A stretch of DNA of 64,000 nt from Hypericibacter adhaerens (lineage in GTDB: Bacteria; Pseudomonadota; Alphaproteobacteria; Dongiales; Dongiaceae), in NCBI RefSeq assembly GCF_008728835.1, contig NZ_CP042582.1, positions 5,129,001 to 5,193,000 of the forward strand. The letters run 5' to 3'. Positions 62,876-64,000 of this stretch are shown piece by piece. Under the pieces are notes generated by a model. That model was not told where the DNA came from, searched no databases, and saw nothing but the letters and a program-made list of their open reading frames with translations. Every line of letters begins with the position of its first letter. Position 1 is the stretch's first letter. The position numbers were made by a program, and so were the translations under genes.

Positions 62876-62897
62876 AACCCTGACTAATCATAGGGTT
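62876..62897. terminator. Weak bidirectional hairpin between convergent genes
   Basis: AACCCT (62876-62881) and AGGGTT (62892-62897) with a 10-base loop lie between the oxidoreductase and cupredoxin stops. The stem is short and the T-run poor. Confidence 0.35.
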
Positions 62898-62901
62898 AAG
62901 G

Positions 62902-63333
62902 TCACGGCGCCGGCAGCACCGTGATGGTGCCCAGCATGCCGTGCCGTTCGTGATGCTTGCAGAAATAGCGATAGGTGCCGGGCGCCGGGAACTTGAAGAG
63001 GAAGACCTCGCCGGCCGGCACGTCGCCGGAATCGAAGGGCATCACCCCCGGCGGCAGGAGCGCGTCGGCATGAAAATCGGCCAGCGCCGGATCGTCCGTG
63101 ATGGTGTGGGTCACAAGCGAGATATTGCGCCATTCGACGATCTGGCCGGCATGGATCGTGACATCGGTGGGCTTGAAGCGGTGGAAGCCCATATCGATGA
63201 TCACGTCCGCCTGCGGGTCGGGCGCGCCATGGGCCGGGCCGAACAGCCCACACCCCGCCGGCCCCGCCAGCAGGCAGGCCACAAGCACCGAAACGGCCAA
63301 TGCTGGTCGTCCCGTCATCGCCATCCCGATCAC
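62902..63333 (-). CDS. Cupredoxin (plastocyanin/azurin-like copper protein)
   Basis: A 143-residue exported protein. The N-terminus is a signal sequence; LVAC at residues 17-20 fits a lipobox with a short hydrophobic core, otherwise signal peptidase I would cut near HGA. Type-1 copper ligands are visible: His in SLVTHTITD, then Cys, His and likely Met in YFCKHHERHGM. It carries one electron in the periplasm. ATGs at 63333 and 63318 are both usable. It is isolated; no terminal oxidase or reductase adjoins it. Confidence 0.85.
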   Translation of the reverse strand: MIGMAMTGRPALAVSVLVACLLAGPAGCGLFGPAHGAPDPQADVIIDMGFHRFKPTDVTIHAGQIVEWRNISLVTHTITDDPALADFHADALLPPGVMPFDSGDVPAGEVFLFKFPAPGTYRYFCKHHERHGMLGTITVLPAP

Positions 63334-63461
63334 TCCCCCGCGGCGACACCGCCGACCACCGGCGCATAGAGTAGCGTCACGACCCGTCCCTCGCCCATAG
63401 CGCCGTTGGGCGCCGGCGGCCGGCTCGGCTAGACTGAGGCGGCAACCATCGAGAGCCCTCC

Positions 63462-64000
63462 ATGACCCTGAAAAGCTTCGCCCCTTCGGTCGCCTCGTCC
63501 GAGCTCATCGCCGCGCTGCGCGAGGATGGCGCGGTCATCCTGCGCGAGCTGGCGTCGACCGAGCTCGCCGATGCGGTCGCCTCCGAGTTGCGGCCGCACT
63601 TCGACCGCATCGGCCAGAAGGCGCAGAGCGACTTCAACGGCTACAAGACGCTGCGTATCTCCAGCATCCTCAAGCGCTCGCGCCGCTCGGCCGAGCTCAT
63701 CGCCCATCCGCGCATCCTCGAAATCGCCGACGCGATCCTGCTGCCCCATTGCATCAACTACCGGATCGGGAGCTGCACCGGGATCGAGATCTGGCCGGAG
63801 GAATCGCAGCAGCGCCTGCATCGCGACGACGGTATCTACCCGATCCGGATGCCCGGCATGGAATGGCAGATCGGGGTCAATTGGGCGCTCGACGATTTCA
63901 CCCTCGAGAACGGCGGCACGCACGTCATCCTCGGCAGCAACCGCTGGAAGGAGCCGCGCCTGCCGCAGGATGAGCCGACGGTCCAGGCCGTGATGCCGAA
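63462..64000 (+). CDS. Phytanoyl-CoA dioxygenase (PhyH)-family protein, 5' part
   Basis: The first 179 codons are present and the gene continues past the right edge. It has the Fe(II)/2-oxoglutarate pattern: QRLHRDDG gives the HxD metal pair, followed by a beta strand GVNWALDDFTLENGGTHVILGS typical of the PhyH jelly roll. The distal His would lie just outside. Family members hydroxylate small metabolites. A CTCC spacer without a strong ribosome-binding site precedes the ATG. Confidence 0.85.
   Translation, partial: MTLKSFAPSVASSELIAALREDGAVILRELASTELADAVASELRPHFDRIGQKAQSDFNGYKTLRISSILKRSRRSAELIAHPRILEIADAILLPHCINYRIGSCTGIEIWPEESQQRLHRDDGIYPIRMPGMEWQIGVNWALDDFTLENGGTHVILGSNRWKEPRLPQDEPTVQAVMP

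Overview
The window is GC-rich (roughly two thirds G+C by eye) and reads like an alphaproteobacterial chromosome, probably of the order Rhodospirillales. The support is a conserved housekeeping block rplU-rpmA-obgE-proB-proA-nadD-rsfS, a chromosomal tRNA-Ser, and many ABC, molybdenum-hydroxylase and C1 catabolic genes typical of free-living or root-associated members of that class. The genus cannot be fixed from the sequence. I saw no transposase, integrase, phage gene or CRISPR array.

Layout. (1) 1-587, minus: the edge of a bufferin operon (BufA1-type Cys-rich precursor and the start of a DUF692/BufB maturase). (2) 1084-7307: an SDR followed after 10 bases by a P3-type proton ATPase, a histone-deacetylase-like amidohydrolase, a GIY-YIG protein, tRNA-Ser(CGA) and a putative Ntn hydrolase. 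(3) 7410-13492: the housekeeping block, with a clear sigma70-type promoter before rplU and a hairpin terminator after rpmA. (4) 13618-15233: a DUF5063 protein and an alpha/beta hydrolase.

(5) 15404-29529 is the most striking region. Eleven tightly packed minus-strand genes encode a four-part molybdenum hydroxylase (large, 2Fe-2S, FAD and separate SRPBCC subunits), a split PEP-synthase-like phosphotransferase resembling phenylphosphate synthase, and the full lower maleamate pathway: 2,5-dihydroxypyridine dioxygenase (NicX), N-formylmaleamate deformylase (NicD), maleamate amidase (NicF) and maleate isomerase (NicE). An HD-domain gene ends the operon. Divergent genes encode an Amt-like membrane protein lacking the ammonium-channel twin histidines and a GntR regulator. 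A palindrome overlaps the operon promoter. The set fits conversion of a hydroxypyridine, most likely 3-hydroxypyridine, to fumarate with release of formate and ammonia.

(6) 29655-35136, minus: a corrinoid C1 module (reductive activator, methyltetrahydrofolate:corrinoid methyltransferase, methylene-THF reductase, virulence-factor-family protein, DUF1638). Its likely corrinoid protein lies at 51352-52056; no MttB-type substrate methyltransferase is in view. (7) 35333-43472, minus: a PotABCD-type ABC transporter, an M19-like protein with altered metal ligands, a GST, an AtzB-like amidohydrolase and a LysR regulator. (8) 43576-51079, minus: an 1153-residue Nfn-like flavoprotein fusion, agmatinase-family enzyme, FrhB-like iron-sulfur flavoprotein and a histidine ammonia-lyase standing alone.

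(9) 52358-62869: a GlxA/GbdR-type regulator and an Lrp regulator with a basic tail face an operon of SDR, PLP-dependent decarboxylase/lyase, a second PotABCD-type transporter, a CoxG-like protein and an Old Yellow Enzyme/TMADH-type oxidoreductase. (10) 62902-64000: a cupredoxin and the start of a PhyH-type dioxygenase. Three copies of one palindromic intergenic repeat (15258, 29545, 52177) and one large inverted repeat (31711-31864) are scattered between operons. Overall the region is a patchwork of catabolic modules for small nitrogen compounds beside a conserved core.
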